Source: Nitrosopumilaceae archaeon (GTDB lineage: Archaea > Thermoproteota > Nitrososphaeria > Nitrososphaerales > Nitrosopumilaceae). Taken from it: DNA of 32,239 nt. Of the stretch, positions 25,742-32,239 are shown piece after piece. The position numbers and the translations under genes were made by a program. A model generated the notes under the pieces. The model saw nothing but the letters and a program-made list of their open reading frames with translations. It did not search any database and was not told the origin of the DNA. Position 1 is the first letter of the stretch. Each line of letters starts with the position of its first letter. The DNA is taken from contig JASHOW010000010.1 in assembly GCA_030038445.1 (NCBI GenBank), forward strand, positions 1-32,239. Reading direction: 5' to 3'.

Positions 25742-26227
25742 ATGAAGAAAAAAACACAAGGATTCAGATTATTCTACTATTTTCGTATAGGATATGCAAC
25801 CTACCTTGCTATGTTCATTGGTGTAGCTAACGTTTTGACAACAACCTACTTTCTTGCAGGAAAAAAAATTCCTTGGATCCAACAGATCTTTCCTAACTTT
25901 GAAAGCTATGTTGCCTTTTGCATAGGAGTCGGAGTTCCAATAGTTGTTGTTGTAGGATGGTTGCATTTCAAGAAGATGGGTACGTATACTCAGGAAGTTG
26001 CTATTTCACAGCAATATTCCCCATACAACTACAAATTTCCACCCGGATATAACAGAGAAGTCTTTGGCCCAACATATCTTGCAATATTATCACTAAACAT
26101 TAAACGACTGAAAGGAGAAAAATTGACGCAAGAAGAACTTGAAAATATTTTATCTTTAGAAAAAAAACTGAAAGAACTAATGGAAGGAGGATTTGCGGGC
26201 AGTCCTCCAAAAGGAGTTTTGGAATGA
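25742..26227 (+). CDS. Two-helix membrane protein, first of a tandem paralogous pair
   Basis: The family is not recognised. The 161-aa protein has two transmembrane helices (about 19-37 and 56-74: TYLAMFIGVANVLTTTY and VAFCIGVGVPIVVVVGW). A conserved SPYNY motif lies after the second helix, and a charged helical C-tail (NIKRLKGEKLTQEELENILSLEKKLKELME) resembles a short coiled coil. The N-terminus is basic (MKKKTQGFR), and the small loop between the helices probably faces out. The next gene is a clear paralogue, overlapping by 4 nt. Its place directly before a GT2 gene suggests a role in glycan assembly or membrane anchoring (inference). Confidence 0.8.
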   Translation: MKKKTQGFRLFYYFRIGYATYLAMFIGVANVLTTTYFLAGKKIPWIQQIFPNFESYVAFCIGVGVPIVVVVGWLHFKKMGTYTQEVAISQQYSPYNYKFPPGYNREVFGPTYLAILSLNIKRLKGEKLTQEELENILSLEKKLKELMEGGFAGSPPKGVLE

Positions 26228-26703
26228 AAAAAGTCCATTTCCGTTCGTGGTATTATTTTCAAACAGGATATACACAGTATTTTACATTTACAATAGCAGT
26301 GATAAACATGCTAACAACTACATATTATTTAGCCATAAACCAAAATGAGATTATTGGAAAAATATTTCCAACCTTCTCTACATATGTAATAATATCATCA
26401 ACTATTGGTATACCACTTTTAGTTTTTCTGGGATATCTTCACATGAGGCGGTCTCATATATACAAGTCACAACAAGACATTCTCCAAGAATCTTCGCCCT
26501 ATAATTATTATCTTCTTCCAGGAATACAGAAAGAAGTAATGACACCATTATTTCGTGAATTGCTCGAATTAGGAAGAAAATCTCTTTCCAATGAAGGAAT
26601 TACTGAAGAGCAGTCCAAGAGACTAGACGATCTTGTCCAAAAACTTGAATTGCTATCTTCGGGCGGATCGTTAGAGATGCCAAAAAAATTCGATAGAGTA
26701 TGA
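26224..26703 (+). CDS. Two-helix membrane protein, second of the pair
   Basis: This paralogue of the preceding protein (159 aa) aligns along its whole length by eye. Shared features are MKK..FR.WYYF.TGY at the start, the first helix with N.LTTTY.LA, IFP.F.TYV, a second helix ending in P...LGYLH, SPYNY after it, PG..EV..P, and a helical tail (ITEEQSKRLDDLVQKLELL). The start ATGA overlaps the stop of gene one and the stop overlaps the GT2 start by 4 nt, so three genes are translationally coupled. Two coupled paralogues that diverge in the helices suggest a heteromeric membrane pair (inference). Confidence 0.8.
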   Translation: MKKVHFRSWYYFQTGYTQYFTFTIAVINMLTTTYYLAINQNEIIGKIFPTFSTYVIISSTIGIPLLVFLGYLHMRRSHIYKSQQDILQESSPYNYYLLPGIQKEVMTPLFRELLELGRKSLSNEGITEEQSKRLDDLVQKLELLSSGGSLEMPKKFDRV

Positions 26704-27575
26704 AAGTTTCAATTGTAATTCCGGTTTATAACGCAGAAAAATATTTACAGGAATGCATAGATTCCTGTCTAAAACAAACCTATCAAGACATTGAAATAAT
26801 AGGCATAGATGACGGCTCCACAGATAATTCTGCTAAAATACTAAAATCATATTCAGGAAAAATAAAGATGATTACAAAGGAAAATAGGGGAACCCCGTCT
26901 GCACTTAACTCTGGAATAAAACTAATGAGTGGTGAATGGTTCAAGTGGCTAAGTGCGGATGATGTGTTGTATGAGAATGCCATCGAGATACTTGTAAAGG
27001 AAGCAGAATCTCAAGGAGAACATGCAAAGTCTTGCATATTTTATTCAAACTATGATATCATAGATGAGAACAGTGTTGTTGTAGGAGAATTCATAGAGCC
27101 TAACTATAACAATCTGAACAGCCTGCAAAGAAACACTATTCTACTAGATCACTACATTGGTAATGGTTCCACCAGCTTGATTCACCGATCGGTCTTTGAT
27201 AGATTTGGCCTTTTTGATGAATCCATCGGTTTTAAGGAAGATTATGAATTCTGGATGCGTTGCTGCATTATTAATGACTGTAACCTTTTCTTAGTTCCAC
27301 AAAAACTTGCAAAATACAGAGTTCATTCAACTCAGCTAACAAAGAAAAAGGTTCGAGAAAATATAGAACATGTTAATAAAATAAAAAATTTAATACTTGA
27401 AAAATTATCAGAAGACAAGCGCAAACAATATCTTCATGAACTTAAAATATATCAAAAAACCAAACCTGTTAAAGTAAAGATTCGTAGAAAAATGAGAGAT
27501 ATGATGTTACGAATATTGCCAAAAGATACATCAGGCAAAATAATCGAAACTTATATGAACCGTAAGAATTCATGA
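26700..27575 (+). CDS. GT2-family (GT-A) glycosyltransferase
   Basis: This is an inverting GT2 glycosyltransferase with a clear GT-A domain: SIVIPVYNAEKYL at the start, IEIIGIDDGSTDNS, the DxD-type WLSADDVLYEN, and an acceptor-loop FKEDYEFWMRCC (the ED base motif). The 291-aa protein ends in a basic, helical C-terminal stretch (KPVKVKIRRKMRDMMLRILP) that may lie on the membrane surface. It overlaps the second two-helix membrane gene by 4 nt (ATGA). The coupling suggests that the membrane pair and this transferase work together (inference). Confidence 0.92.
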   Translation: MKVSIVIPVYNAEKYLQECIDSCLKQTYQDIEIIGIDDGSTDNSAKILKSYSGKIKMITKENRGTPSALNSGIKLMSGEWFKWLSADDVLYENAIEILVKEAESQGEHAKSCIFYSNYDIIDENSVVVGEFIEPNYNNLNSLQRNTILLDHYIGNGSTSLIHRSVFDRFGLFDESIGFKEDYEFWMRCCIINDCNLFLVPQKLAKYRVHSTQLTKKKVRENIEHVNKIKNLILEKLSEDKRKQYLHELKIYQKTKPVKVKIRRKMRDMMLRILPKDTSGKIIETYMNRKNS

Positions 27576-27661
27576 ATTGCCATCTCTTTAATGCTGTCTC
27601 TGATAAAATAAAATTATTACAAGAGCAATGAGACAAGTAAACCCTCTTATTCATCTGATCT

Positions 27662-27670
27662 GGAAGGTGA
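27662..27670 (+). promoter_or_regulatory. Shine-Dalgarno for the WecC-like gene
   Basis: GGAAGGTGA lies 4 nt before the TTG at 27675 and closely matches the archaeal anti-Shine-Dalgarno sequence, so it supports TTG as the true start. Confidence 0.7.
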
Positions 27671-27674
27671 ATTA

Positions 27675-28457
27675 TTGATTACAAAAAAAGATGTAGTTTG
27701 TGGCCTTGGAGAAATTGGAACACCAATCTTACAATTGATCTCAAAAGGAACAGAGACTGTGGGCTATGATACCAATCCAAGATTGGTAGACAAAACTAAA
27801 TTGTCAAGACTTGAATCTGTACCTACAGAACTACTGCATATTGCTATTCCGTACAACAAAAATTTTCATGATAATGTCAAAAAATTAATCTCCAAGTTCA
27901 AACCTAGCGGCGTAGTTATACACAGTACCATAAGTCCAGGAACCACCGAAAGATTGCAAAAACAAGTTAGGATTCCAGTTATCTACAGTGCAACCAGAGG
28001 AGTACACAAGCGAATGATAAAGGATCTTAAGAGATACACAAAATTCTATTCTGTCTACAGTTGGGCTCCAAAATCAGGATGGGCAAAAAAGATCTATGAA
28101 AATAGAATGAGGAAGGTAAGCGTAAAGACAAAGACAATGTCAAGCCCTTTGGCACTGGAGCTTGCCAAAATAATAGTAGATACATCATATTATGGATGGC
28201 TGATAAACTATGCCCAGCTTAGTAACATGATTGCCATAAAACATAAGGTAAATTATGATGAGATGTGGTCATTTGCAGACGAAATTCACAAATATCTGGG
28301 AAACAGGCCAAAAATGTTTCCAGGTTTCATAGGTGGGCATTGTGTGATCCCAAATCTTGATTTGATAGGTAATGATGCTCTTAAGATCATAAGGGAAATC
28401 AATTCAGATTACGCCAAGATACTAAAGAAAAGACACTCACTTGGTAAGAAATATTGA
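27675..28457 (+). CDS. UDP-sugar dehydrogenase-like protein, GGHC type, short form
   Basis: This is a second short dehydrogenase homologue, 260 aa. It has a Rossmann GLGEIG (10-15), the HSTISPGTTERL segment (about 83-94), and a C-terminal FIGGHCVIP motif with C223. This motif resembles the GGHC signature of UDP-ManNAc/UDP-GlcNAc dehydrogenases such as WecC rather than the GGxCxPKD of UDP-Glc dehydrogenases. As in the 24749-25543 protein, the final UDP-binding domain is missing. The N-P-E-F strand of normal enzymes is replaced by SATRGVHKRM, so activity is uncertain. A strong Shine-Dalgarno sequence precedes the TTG start. Confidence 0.75.
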   Translation: MITKKDVVCGLGEIGTPILQLISKGTETVGYDTNPRLVDKTKLSRLESVPTELLHIAIPYNKNFHDNVKKLISKFKPSGVVIHSTISPGTTERLQKQVRIPVIYSATRGVHKRMIKDLKRYTKFYSVYSWAPKSGWAKKIYENRMRKVSVKTKTMSSPLALELAKIIVDTSYYGWLINYAQLSNMIAIKHKVNYDEMWSFADEIHKYLGNRPKMFPGFIGGHCVIPNLDLIGNDALKIIREINSDYAKILKKRHSLGKKY

Positions 28458-28482
28458 AAATTTTCTTGTATAGTTTGAATAG

Positions 28483-28489
28483 TATATAG
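28483..28489 (+). promoter_or_regulatory. TATA box of mtnA
   Basis: TATATAG is centred 26 nt upstream of the mtnA ATG, the textbook archaeal position for a leaderless transcript. Confidence 0.7.
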
Positions 28490-28511
28490 TATAGTTAAGG
28501 CGACAAAAACC

Positions 28512-29567
28512 ATGGAAACTAAGATTCATCCTTCTCTCAGAACAGTGGAATGGAAAGATAACACAGTGGTAATGATTGACCAGACTAGACTGCCAAATGA
28601 GCTAGTATATGTAAATTATACTGATTACAGAGATGTTGCTGACGCAATACGAAATCTCGTAGTGCGAGGTGCACCTGCAATAGGAGTTTCCGGGGCTTTT
28701 GGGCTTGCCTTGGCAGCATTGCAAAGCAAGGCAACAGACAAAGAGAACCTTGTTAAAGATCTGGAACAAGCAAAAAAAATTCTTTTTGAAACAAGACCTA
28801 CTGCAATTAATCTTGCGTGGGGACTTGAAAAAATAATGAGTGTTGCAAGATCGGGAAAAGATGCTTCTGAAATCAGAAATAATATCATCAATGAAGCTAA
28901 AAAAATGGCAGATGAAGACATTGAGATAAACATGCGTATGGGAAAGCACGGCTCGCAGCTATTCAATGACAATGACACCATAATGACTCACTGCAATGCT
29001 GGTGCATTGGCTACGGTGGCCTATGGTACTGCACTTGGAGTAATAAGGGCAACAAAAGATAGCGGAAAAAAAATTCGAGTCATAGCTACGGAAACTAGGC
29101 CTGTGATGCAAGGCTCTAGGCTTACCGTTTTTGAACTAAAGCATGATGGAATAGACGTAAGCCTGATCCCAGATACTGCAGTTGGATATTCTATGGCAAA
29201 CGGTCTTGTATCCAAAGTAATTGTAGGAGCAGATAGAATATTGCGTACAGGTCATGTATACAACAAGATTGGGACATATCAGGTAGCCATGATGGCAAAA
29301 CAACATGGTATACCGTTCTATGTTGCAGCGCCGCTTTCAACATTTGATATGAAAAGTACTACAAAAGATGTAATAATCGAACAACGAAAAGCAAGTGAGG
29401 TAACTGGAGTGGGTGGTAGAAAAACTGCCCCTGATGATATTAATGTCATAAATCCTGCCTTTGATATGACTCCACCCGAACTTATAACAGGAATAATAAC
29501 AGAAGCCGGAGTGGCAAAGCCTCCATTTGACGAATCAATCAAAAAATTATTCGAGTCAAAGCTGTAA
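28512..29567 (+). CDS. mtnA: Methylthioribose-1-phosphate isomerase (aIF2B-like)
   Basis: MtnA isomerises methylthioribose-1-phosphate to methylthioribulose-1-phosphate in methionine salvage; the fold is shared with eIF2B subunits. The 351-aa protein has the MtnA features RTVEWKDNTVVMIDQTRLP at the N-terminus, VRGAPAIGVSGAFGLA, RPTAINLAW, the catalytic-cysteine strand THCNAGALATVAYGTALG, ATETRPVMQGSRLT and GADRI. These fit MtnA better than ribose-1,5-bisphosphate isomerase or translation-factor paralogues. It has its own TATA box and is the first housekeeping gene after the glycan locus. Confidence 0.94.
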   Translation: METKIHPSLRTVEWKDNTVVMIDQTRLPNELVYVNYTDYRDVADAIRNLVVRGAPAIGVSGAFGLALAALQSKATDKENLVKDLEQAKKILFETRPTAINLAWGLEKIMSVARSGKDASEIRNNIINEAKKMADEDIEINMRMGKHGSQLFNDNDTIMTHCNAGALATVAYGTALGVIRATKDSGKKIRVIATETRPVMQGSRLTVFELKHDGIDVSLIPDTAVGYSMANGLVSKVIVGADRILRTGHVYNKIGTYQVAMMAKQHGIPFYVAAPLSTFDMKSTTKDVIIEQRKASEVTGVGGRKTAPDDINVINPAFDMTPPELITGIITEAGVAKPPFDESIKKLFESKL

Positions 29568-29569
29568 GG

Positions 29570-29577
29570 TATTTATT
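29570..29577 (+). promoter_or_regulatory. TATA box of the DUF59-PqqD-like gene
   Basis: TATTTATT is centred about 27 nt upstream of ATG 29601, directly after mtnA's stop, so the fusion gene appears to have its own leaderless transcript. Confidence 0.6.
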
Positions 29578-29600
29578 CCATAGACAAATCACATCAGTTT

Positions 29601-30230
29601 ATGCCAACAGTAACTGCCGCACAAGTATTAGAGTCTCTCAAACAATGCATGGATCCAGAGATTCCAATTAGTGTAGTAGATATGGGTCTAATCTATGGAG
29701 TGAACATTTCTAGTGATAACAAAGTTGATATAAAAATGACAATGACCACGCGTGGCTGTCCTCTTCATGATACGCTTGTAAGCGACGTTAAACGATATGT
29801 CAATAAAGTCCCAGGAGTCACAGGAATAAATGTAGAGATAGTCTGGGAGCCCCAGTGGACTCCAGAAAAGATGTCAGATGAAGGAAAAAAACTCATCAAC
29901 TATGGAAAACAAAAAACTGTTGCACCAATAAACTATGAAATTGCATTACCGCAAGGAGTGGGTTCTGTAGTAAAACAAGATGATGGCTCTCTTATTTTGA
30001 TGAATGAAAACCAGCAGGGATTTATGGTAAATCAGGCCATCGTAGATTTTTGGCATCTCTGCAATGGAAAGAGGAAGATAACAGAACTGGTAGATTCATT
30101 TGCCCAAAAAATTGGCCTTCAGCGGGCACAGGTAGAAAAAGAGGTTCTACAACTCATACAACAACTACGAGATGGGGGACTAATTACAATAAAAGAACCT
30201 GAGGTCTCTAACGTACAATTCAAGAAATAG
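29601..30230 (+). CDS. DUF59 (MIP18/SufT-like) protein fused to a PqqD-like domain
   Basis: The N-terminal about 90 residues are a MIP18/DUF59 domain: DPEIPISVVDMGLIYGV (18-34), then TTRGCPLHDTL with C53. This domain is used in Fe-S cluster assembly (SufT/Cia2-like) and in PaaD. After a linker (WTPEKMSDEGKKLINYG), residues about 118-200 form a PqqD-like domain (LILMNENQQGFMVNQAIVDFWHLCNGKRKITELVDSF ... LRDGGLI), a fold that binds peptide or a radical SAM partner. The joined protein is unusual; it may bring Fe-S insertion to a radical SAM enzyme (inference). The call on the first domain is firm, the second good. Confidence 0.85.
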   Translation: MPTVTAAQVLESLKQCMDPEIPISVVDMGLIYGVNISSDNKVDIKMTMTTRGCPLHDTLVSDVKRYVNKVPGVTGINVEIVWEPQWTPEKMSDEGKKLINYGKQKTVAPINYEIALPQGVGSVVKQDDGSLILMNENQQGFMVNQAIVDFWHLCNGKRKITELVDSFAQKIGLQRAQVEKEVLQLIQQLRDGGLITIKEPEVSNVQFKK

Positions 30231-30233
30231 ACT

Positions 30234-30473
30234 TTAGATCTCTGTAATCTCTGTTATTGTACCTTGTACAGAATCCATTTTTACTATGACCTTCTTTTCT
30301 TCAAATCCTAGCGCTACGTACCAATCTCCACCGTCATCATCATATTTTGTTTCAAGGGTTTTGATCCCTGCTGCATTTACATTGTATCTCTGAACTATTC
30401 CTGATACTGCTACCGGTATTGCCTCTTTTTCGGTGGGAAGCCTTCTTTTCATTAGGCCAATTCCAGGACTCAT
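30234..30473 (-). CDS. Small protein of unknown function
   Basis: I do not recognise this 79-aa protein. It has a basic N-terminus (GLMKRRLPTEKEAIPV) followed by beta strands (VSGIVQRYNV, DWYVALGFEEKKVIVKMDSVQGTITEITEI). This suggests a single small beta domain, perhaps PepSY-like or an OB-type fold. No signal peptide, metal motif or membrane helix is seen. An AT-rich TATA-like stretch (about 29 nt upstream) supports a leaderless start at the ATG. It is convergent with the DUF59-PqqD-like gene, 3 nt apart. Confidence 0.65.
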   Translation of the reverse strand: MSPGIGLMKRRLPTEKEAIPVAVSGIVQRYNVNAAGIKTLETKYDDDGGDWYVALGFEEKKVIVKMDSVQGTITEITEI

Positions 30474-30662
30474 AAAACAACTAGATTATGGAAGTATAAT
30501 AATTTAGCCTTACACATTATTGTTTTTCAAATTTTGTAAATCTGAAAAGCTTCATTACTTCTTTATGGAAATACCAAAATGATCAGAAAACATGTACTTC
30601 ACATGACAAGAATGAAAGTTCTCATCTAAAAACTAGAAGCTAAAGATTACCAAACAAAATTC

Positions 30663-30668
30663 TATATA
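30663..30668 (+). promoter_or_regulatory. TATA box of the duplicated-motif membrane protein
   Basis: TATATA is centred about 28 nt upstream of the ATG at 30694, consistent with leaderless transcription. Confidence 0.6.
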
Positions 30669-30693
30669 ACACGGTTGCAGATATTTTTTTAAC

Positions 30694-31284
30694 ATGTATC
30701 TATCGAACAGATTTTCTGCATCTGTTCTGGCAAGAACTAGAAAGATTACAGAATTTTCATCTTTTCTTGCTACATGTGGAACAATAACAATGCTGTTGGG
30801 TGGAATTTGGGACTCGATATCTCATGAGCTGAGAATTCCAGATACATTTTGGACAATCCAGCATGTGACCATTTATACAGGCGCATCTATGGTAGCCTGC
30901 TCTGCAATTGCCTCAATCCTAGTCCTAAATCATTGTAAACATAAAACAATGAGAAGAGGGATAATCATGATCTTGCTTGGGGCAATATTTCAACTGGGAG
31001 GAGGTTATGCAGATTATAATTTTCACGAGGTCTATGGTATAGATGGACTTGTTACCCCGTCACATATGACAATAGAGACTGGTTTACTGCTTAGTACAGT
31101 AGGAAGTTTTATCACACTATCCAGATCTCAAAATAATATTCTCAGAAAGATGATTCCAGTATCAATGCTGTCCATACTTTTATCTGCATCGTGGATAGGA
31201 TTCAATCTGTCTTTGTTAGTTGGATCTGTCGTACTGTGTGTTCCAGTCTTTCAACTGTTTTATTCAGGATGCGCGGTAATGTAA
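30694..31284 (+). CDS. Multi-helix membrane protein with internally repeated D-H-E-D-H motif
   Basis: The 196-aa protein has about six hydrophobic segments and an internal duplication. The first copy reads GGIWDSISHELRIPDTFWTIQHVTIYTG (37-63) and the second GGGYADYNFHEVYGIDGLVTPSHMTIETG (102-130). Both place D, H, E, D and H at the same spacing (D40 H44 E45 D50 H57 and D107 H111 E112 D117 H124), followed by TIxTG. The acidic and histidine side chains are likely to bind a metal or carry protons across the membrane (inference). The family is not recognised. It overlaps the convergent GOLD-like gene by 25 nt. Confidence 0.8.
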   Translation: MYLSNRFSASVLARTRKITEFSSFLATCGTITMLLGGIWDSISHELRIPDTFWTIQHVTIYTGASMVACSAIASILVLNHCKHKTMRRGIIMILLGAIFQLGGGYADYNFHEVYGIDGLVTPSHMTIETGLLLSTVGSFITLSRSQNNILRKMIPVSMLSILLSASWIGFNLSLLVGSVVLCVPVFQLFYSGCAVM

Positions 31285-31742
31285 CTTCGTAATCTCAAGT
31301 ATCCTGACAATACCAATAAACACGCTCCAACCAAAACTATGATACAAGGAATGCCAAATTCTTGATATTTAGTATCTCCAAACTCTACCGTTAATTGCAC
31401 AGGATCTGCAGAAAGATTTGTCAATTCAAGAGCGTATTCTCCAGTATGATCAAAGATAAAGTAATTGACAGTCTCCTTGTTGGTTATGGTCTTCATTCCA
31501 ATATAATTTCCATTTGTATCTAGAATCTTTACCAGAATAGAATTGTTGTATTGATTGGAAGATATCTCGTAGAAACCTATACCGCTTCCCTGTAGATACA
31601 AAGACATACTGTCAGAGTTCATCTTGTCAATATCGAAATTTCTCAAATCTTTTGTAGAGGATGAAAAAACCATGCCGGTCCAAACCGAACCTATGACTAC
31701 AACAATAATAGCTATCTTAAATACAGTTAACCACTTGAACAC
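31260..31742 (-). CDS. Two-helix membrane protein with an external beta (GOLD-like) domain
   Basis: The 160-aa protein starts at GTG. It has one helix near the N-terminus (IAIIVVVIGSVWTGMVF, about 10-26) and a second near the C-terminus (IPCIIVLVGACLLVLSGYL). The roughly 95-residue stretch between them is beta-rich (GFYEISSNQYNNSILVKI, YFIFDHTGEYALELTNLS, VQLTVEFGDTKYQE) and probably lies outside the membrane. The GEYALELTNLS..PV.LTVEF pattern looks like emp24/GOLD-type domains. No enzyme signature is seen. A TATA-like stretch lies about 25 nt upstream of the GTG. Confidence 0.75.
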   Translation of the reverse strand: MFKWLTVFKIAIIVVVIGSVWTGMVFSSSTKDLRNFDIDKMNSDSMSLYLQGSGIGFYEISSNQYNNSILVKILDTNGNYIGMKTITNKETVNYFIFDHTGEYALELTNLSADPVQLTVEFGDTKYQEFGIPCIIVLVGACLLVLSGYLRLRSYITAHPE

Positions 31743-32239
31743 AATTTCCGATAGTGTACATCATATCTATCTATTTCTAAGGACTTCGGACTGACTGATG
31801 ATAGTGTTGTTTTAGTATAAAGTGATGATATATCATTTTATGTTATATCAGTTTAGGTTCCTGCATCTTGAGTAAAACTTTTCTGTTATTCTCTTTGCAG
31901 GAAATTGAATTGTCGGTTCAGTAAATCGTACAGCCCACATGCCTAACATATTCAAATTAACGGTTTTGCATGGATTAGTCTGTTGAGGCTTCGTTTGGCT
32001 CGTCTTTTTACATATTAATTCGGTGACCAATCCAATGATCATTACAATTATCAAATCTGTATATTCTTGAACTTGGGAATTATGAAATAACCTACCCTCT
32101 TTATCCTACTGTATCTTCCACTTGATCCTCTGAGAGTAGATATTCATTGATAAATCACGGCCTTGATCATTCAATAATTAAGACTAAATTTGATAAAGTA
32201 GTCACAAGAATAGAGAATATGGTTTCTTCTGAGTTAGAA
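31743..32239. other. Mostly non-coding or weakly coding stretch
   Basis: This 497-nt stretch is AT-rich with no confident gene. It begins with the promoter of the GOLD-like gene. On the minus strand, 31848-32042 or 32054 holds a doubtful short ORF (listed separately). At the right edge, ATG 32219 opens a frame (MVSSELE) that continues past the window end, with CTAAATTT about 30 nt upstream. An in-frame TTG at 32147 would extend it. That frame could be the start of a plus-strand gene but is too short to judge. Confidence 0.5.
31848..32042 (-). CDS. Doubtful short ORF, 64-68 aa
   Basis: The ORF track gives 68 aa from TTG 32054. If real, ATG 32042 is the better start, because GAATATACAG lies about 25 nt upstream of it. 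The product begins with a short hydrophobic segment (MIIGLVTELI) and then has no recognisable pattern, with scattered cysteines and prolines. It may be a small membrane protein, a decayed gene or a chance ORF. Confidence 0.25.
   Translation of the reverse strand: MIIGLVTELICKKTSQTKPQQTNPCKTVNLNMLGMWAVRFTEPTIQFPAKRITEKFYSRCRNLN

Noticed and set aside
28602-28981. Two minus-strand ORFs of 115 and 118 aa inside mtnA
   Set aside because: They overlap each other and the coding frame of mtnA, and lack any family pattern; both are shadows.
1-32239. CRISPR array, insertion sequence, integrase or att site
   Set aside because: No spaced direct repeats, terminal inverted repeats, transposase or recombinase motif, nor a 3' tRNA fragment duplicate of the tRNA-Leu end, was seen on reading the window.

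Overview
The window reads as an AT-rich archaeal chromosome segment, most likely from the Nitrososphaerota (Thaumarchaeota). Supporting signs are archaeal GatD and GatE, Cdc48/VAT, aPelota, an archaeal SRP RNA, a Tes-like radical SAM enzyme, TrmB and DtxR regulators, many TTG/GTG starts, and TATA boxes about 26-30 nt upstream of start codons (leaderless transcripts). The assignment comes from recalled family patterns; no database search was run.

Layout. 36-120: tRNA-Leu(CAG). 220-5687 (-): a cdc48-gatD-gatE operon, divergent from rpl2 (uL2) and acylphosphatase. 6836-9702 (-): a DUF5655-like protein, the SRP RNA, the tRNA thiolation enzyme NcsA/Ctu1 and a PDZ-containing M50 membrane protease, whose 5' end abuts divergent cutA. 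10043-12154: pelota, an unknown protein and a YjbQ-family protein. 12155-13580 (-): a 51-aa cysteine-rich mini-protein missed by the ORF track, a DtxR regulator and a TrmB-type regulator. The TrmB gene is divergent from a 559-aa radical SAM protein resembling tetraether lipid synthase (Tes).

15454-28457 is a surface-glycan (probably S-layer glycoprotein or exopolysaccharide) locus. It holds five recognisable or probable glycosyltransferases, a reductase / SDR epimerase / RmlC-type cupin / UDP-GlcNAc 2-epimerase operon, a further SDR, two short nucleotide-sugar dehydrogenase homologues without the usual C-terminal domain, a methyltransferase, a small helical protein, and a translationally coupled pair of paralogous two-helix membrane proteins. 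Housekeeping genes resume with mtnA and a DUF59-PqqD-like fusion. Three small unknown or membrane proteins follow, then about 500 nt with little coding evidence.

How it fits together. The 5' half is information processing and quality control: tRNA charging and modification, ribosome, SRP, ribosome rescue, Cdc48 and intramembrane proteolysis. The middle section makes and decorates the cell envelope: Tes-type lipid chemistry, then activated sugars and their transfer. No IS element, integrase, CRISPR array or rRNA was found. The least explained items are the coupled two-helix paralogues, the two short dehydrogenases, the internally duplicated D-H-E-D-H membrane protein, the DUF59-PqqD-like fusion, and NcsA, whose N-terminal zinc finger is encoded without a canonical start codon.
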